Assembly: GCF_042683665.1 (NCBI RefSeq)
Contig: NZ_JBHUOO010000010.1
Strand: one strand, 5' to 3'
DNA from: Leeuwenhoekiella polynyae
Lineage (GTDB): Bacteria; Bacteroidota; Bacteroidia; Flavobacteriales; Flavobacteriaceae
DNA length: 64,000 nt
The position numbers and the translations under genes were made by a program. Shown piece after piece: positions 63,217 through 64,000 of this stretch (position 1 is its first letter; each line of letters opens with the position of its first letter). The notes below the pieces were generated by a model. The model did no database searches. It was not told where the DNA came from and saw only the letters and a list, made by a program, of their open reading frames with translations.

Positions 63217-63264
63217 GAAATCATAAGTTAGTTTAAATTGGCATACTCATTGAATTAGAATATT

Positions 63265-63501
63265 ATGGAAAAGAAAATAAAACTCATTTGGGATTTCAGA
63301 GGACATGATGCTCAAAAAATTGCAGAGCATCACGAGATTCATCTAACCGATTATAAAAAAGCCCATAATCTTAATAAAAGTGCAACTGGTGTAGAAACTA
63401 AGAGTCCTTTGTATACCATAGCTTATTTAACGGTGTTACAAAGTGAAATGCCTGCAGTAAGAGATGCTTTAAAACCACATCGGGGAGAATTTTGTGATTG
63501 A
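63265..63501 (+). CDS. Small conserved flavobacterial protein
   Basis: 78 residues. MEKKIKLIWDFRGHDAQKIA and EHHEIHLTDYKKAH contain several His residues (HH, HEIH). I recall similar short proteins in flavobacterial genomes but know no function. No signal peptide or membrane segment. 48 nt after the SRPBCC gene, same strand. Confidence 0.7.
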   Translation: MEKKIKLIWDFRGHDAQKIAEHHEIHLTDYKKAHNLNKSATGVETKSPLYTIAYLTVLQSEMPAVRDALKPHRGEFCD

Positions 63502-63546
63502 GAAGCCTTTATCAGACCTTATTTAAAGTTGATGTTAAAAAAATAC

Positions 63547-63576
63547 TTTGATAGCTCAAGTGCTTTTTTATCTTTG
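63547..63576 (+). promoter_or_regulatory. Complete Bacteroidota-type promoter of ompH
   Basis: TTTG (63547-63550), an 18-nt spacer and TATCTTTG (63569-63576) match the TTTG-N17-23-TAnnTTTG consensus. 74 nt before the ATG. Confidence 0.7.
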
Positions 63577-63650
63577 TCCGTAATTTTTTAAAATATTTAA
63601 ATAATTAAGTAGAATTAATTGCCTGTTCAAAAAGGCTAAACAAAAAACAA

Positions 63651-64000
63651 ATGAAGAAATTATTTTTACCAGTAGTAGCTTTTTTAATAAGTTTTACAGG
63701 GCTTGCACAATCTAAAGTAGGAACAATAGACAGCGATCTTGTTATCTCTAGTCTTAACGAAGTAGCACAAGTGCAAAAAGATCTTGAAACTTACGGAGCA
63801 GATCTTGACAAACAATTTAAAGACCTAGTAGCTAAATACCAAACATCAGTTAAGGCATATCAAGATGTTGAAGCAACTGCTTCTGAAGAGGATAAAAAAG
63901 CTAAGCAAGAAGAAATTGTAGGCATGGAGCAAGATCTTCAACGTTTTAGACAAAATTCTCAAGGTCTTATTCAAATCAAACAAAACGAACTGATGCAGCC
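63651..64000 (+). CDS. OmpH/Skp-family periplasmic chaperone, N-terminal part (runs off window)
   Basis: The first 116 codons. Signal peptide MKKLFLPVVAFLISFTGLAQ, then KVGTIDSDLVISSLNEVAQV, which is the OmpH strand/helix entry. A long charged helix follows (tentacle) with QKDLETYGADLDKQFKDLVA. Skp-like proteins hold unfolded outer-membrane proteins. The reading frame is open at the window end. Confidence 0.9.
   Translation, partial: MKKLFLPVVAFLISFTGLAQSKVGTIDSDLVISSLNEVAQVQKDLETYGADLDKQFKDLVAKYQTSVKAYQDVEATASEEDKKAKQEEIVGMEQDLQRFRQNSQGLIQIKQNELMQ

Overview
The window is a chromosomal segment of a Bacteroidota bacterium, most likely a member of the Flavobacteriaceae. This is inferred from SusC/SusD pairs, FecR/ECF sigma control with an STN-bearing SusC, DUF4974-, DUF1735- and DUF4350-type proteins, TAnnTTTG promoter elements, weak or absent Shine-Dalgarno sequences, and a flavobacterial-type infC. 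I cannot name genus or species. About 57 protein genes, one tRNA and several clear hairpin terminators are supported. I see no CRISPR array, rRNA or intact transposon.

Region by region: (1) 1-2.6 kb holds a response regulator, a histidine kinase and the start of a TonB-dependent receptor, all on the minus strand. (2) 2.6-3.8 kb is a degraded stretch with a frameshifted relic gene. (3) 3.8-16.4 kb is a polysaccharide-utilization-type locus: ECF sigma, FecR, SusC, SusD, two surface lipoproteins, and a DUF4964/DUF5127/DUF4965/DUF1793 ('glutaminase A'-type) lipoprotein as its only enzyme. (4) 16.4-17.3 kb is an integration scar: a broken tyrosine recombinase, inverted repeats and tRNA-Arg(TCT). 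(5) 17.4-31.1 kb looks like a glycan assembly/export region. It holds a DPM-like GT2, a large PTPS-related (GT-C-like) membrane protein, an Ig-like protein, a membrane-anchored GH-A clan glycosidase, a GT4, a Wzx-like flippase, a STAS protein and a TPR/outer-membrane barrel protein, with an AlkB-like gene between them. (6) 31.2-40.9 kb is mixed: DoxX, glutathione peroxidase with a dead OhrR-type regulator, a class A beta-lactamase-like serine hydrolase overlapping a transporter/HEAT fusion, PlsC, Nudix, cyclophilin, PNPOx-like, TRIC-like and RDD genes. (7) 41.0-47.2 kb is a tight MoxR/DUF58 operon (SpoIIM, DUF4129, DUF4350). (8) 47.2-50.6 kb is thrS-infC-rpmI-rplT. (9) 50.6-64 kb is housekeeping: OsmC, LysM protein, guaA, XRE/S24 regulator, RskA-like lipoprotein, aconitase, a second MoxR with two SurA-like genes, SRPBCC, a small conserved protein and the start of ompH/skp.

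How the parts fit: the sigma/FecR/SusC trio is a surface-signalling switch for its own uptake operon. The integrase relic beside the tRNA suggests, but does not prove, that this locus arrived as an island. In the glycan region the DPM-like enzyme could supply a lipid-linked sugar to the GT-C-like protein, while the flippase and TPR/barrel protein could move product across the two membranes. These links are inferred from family and position only.
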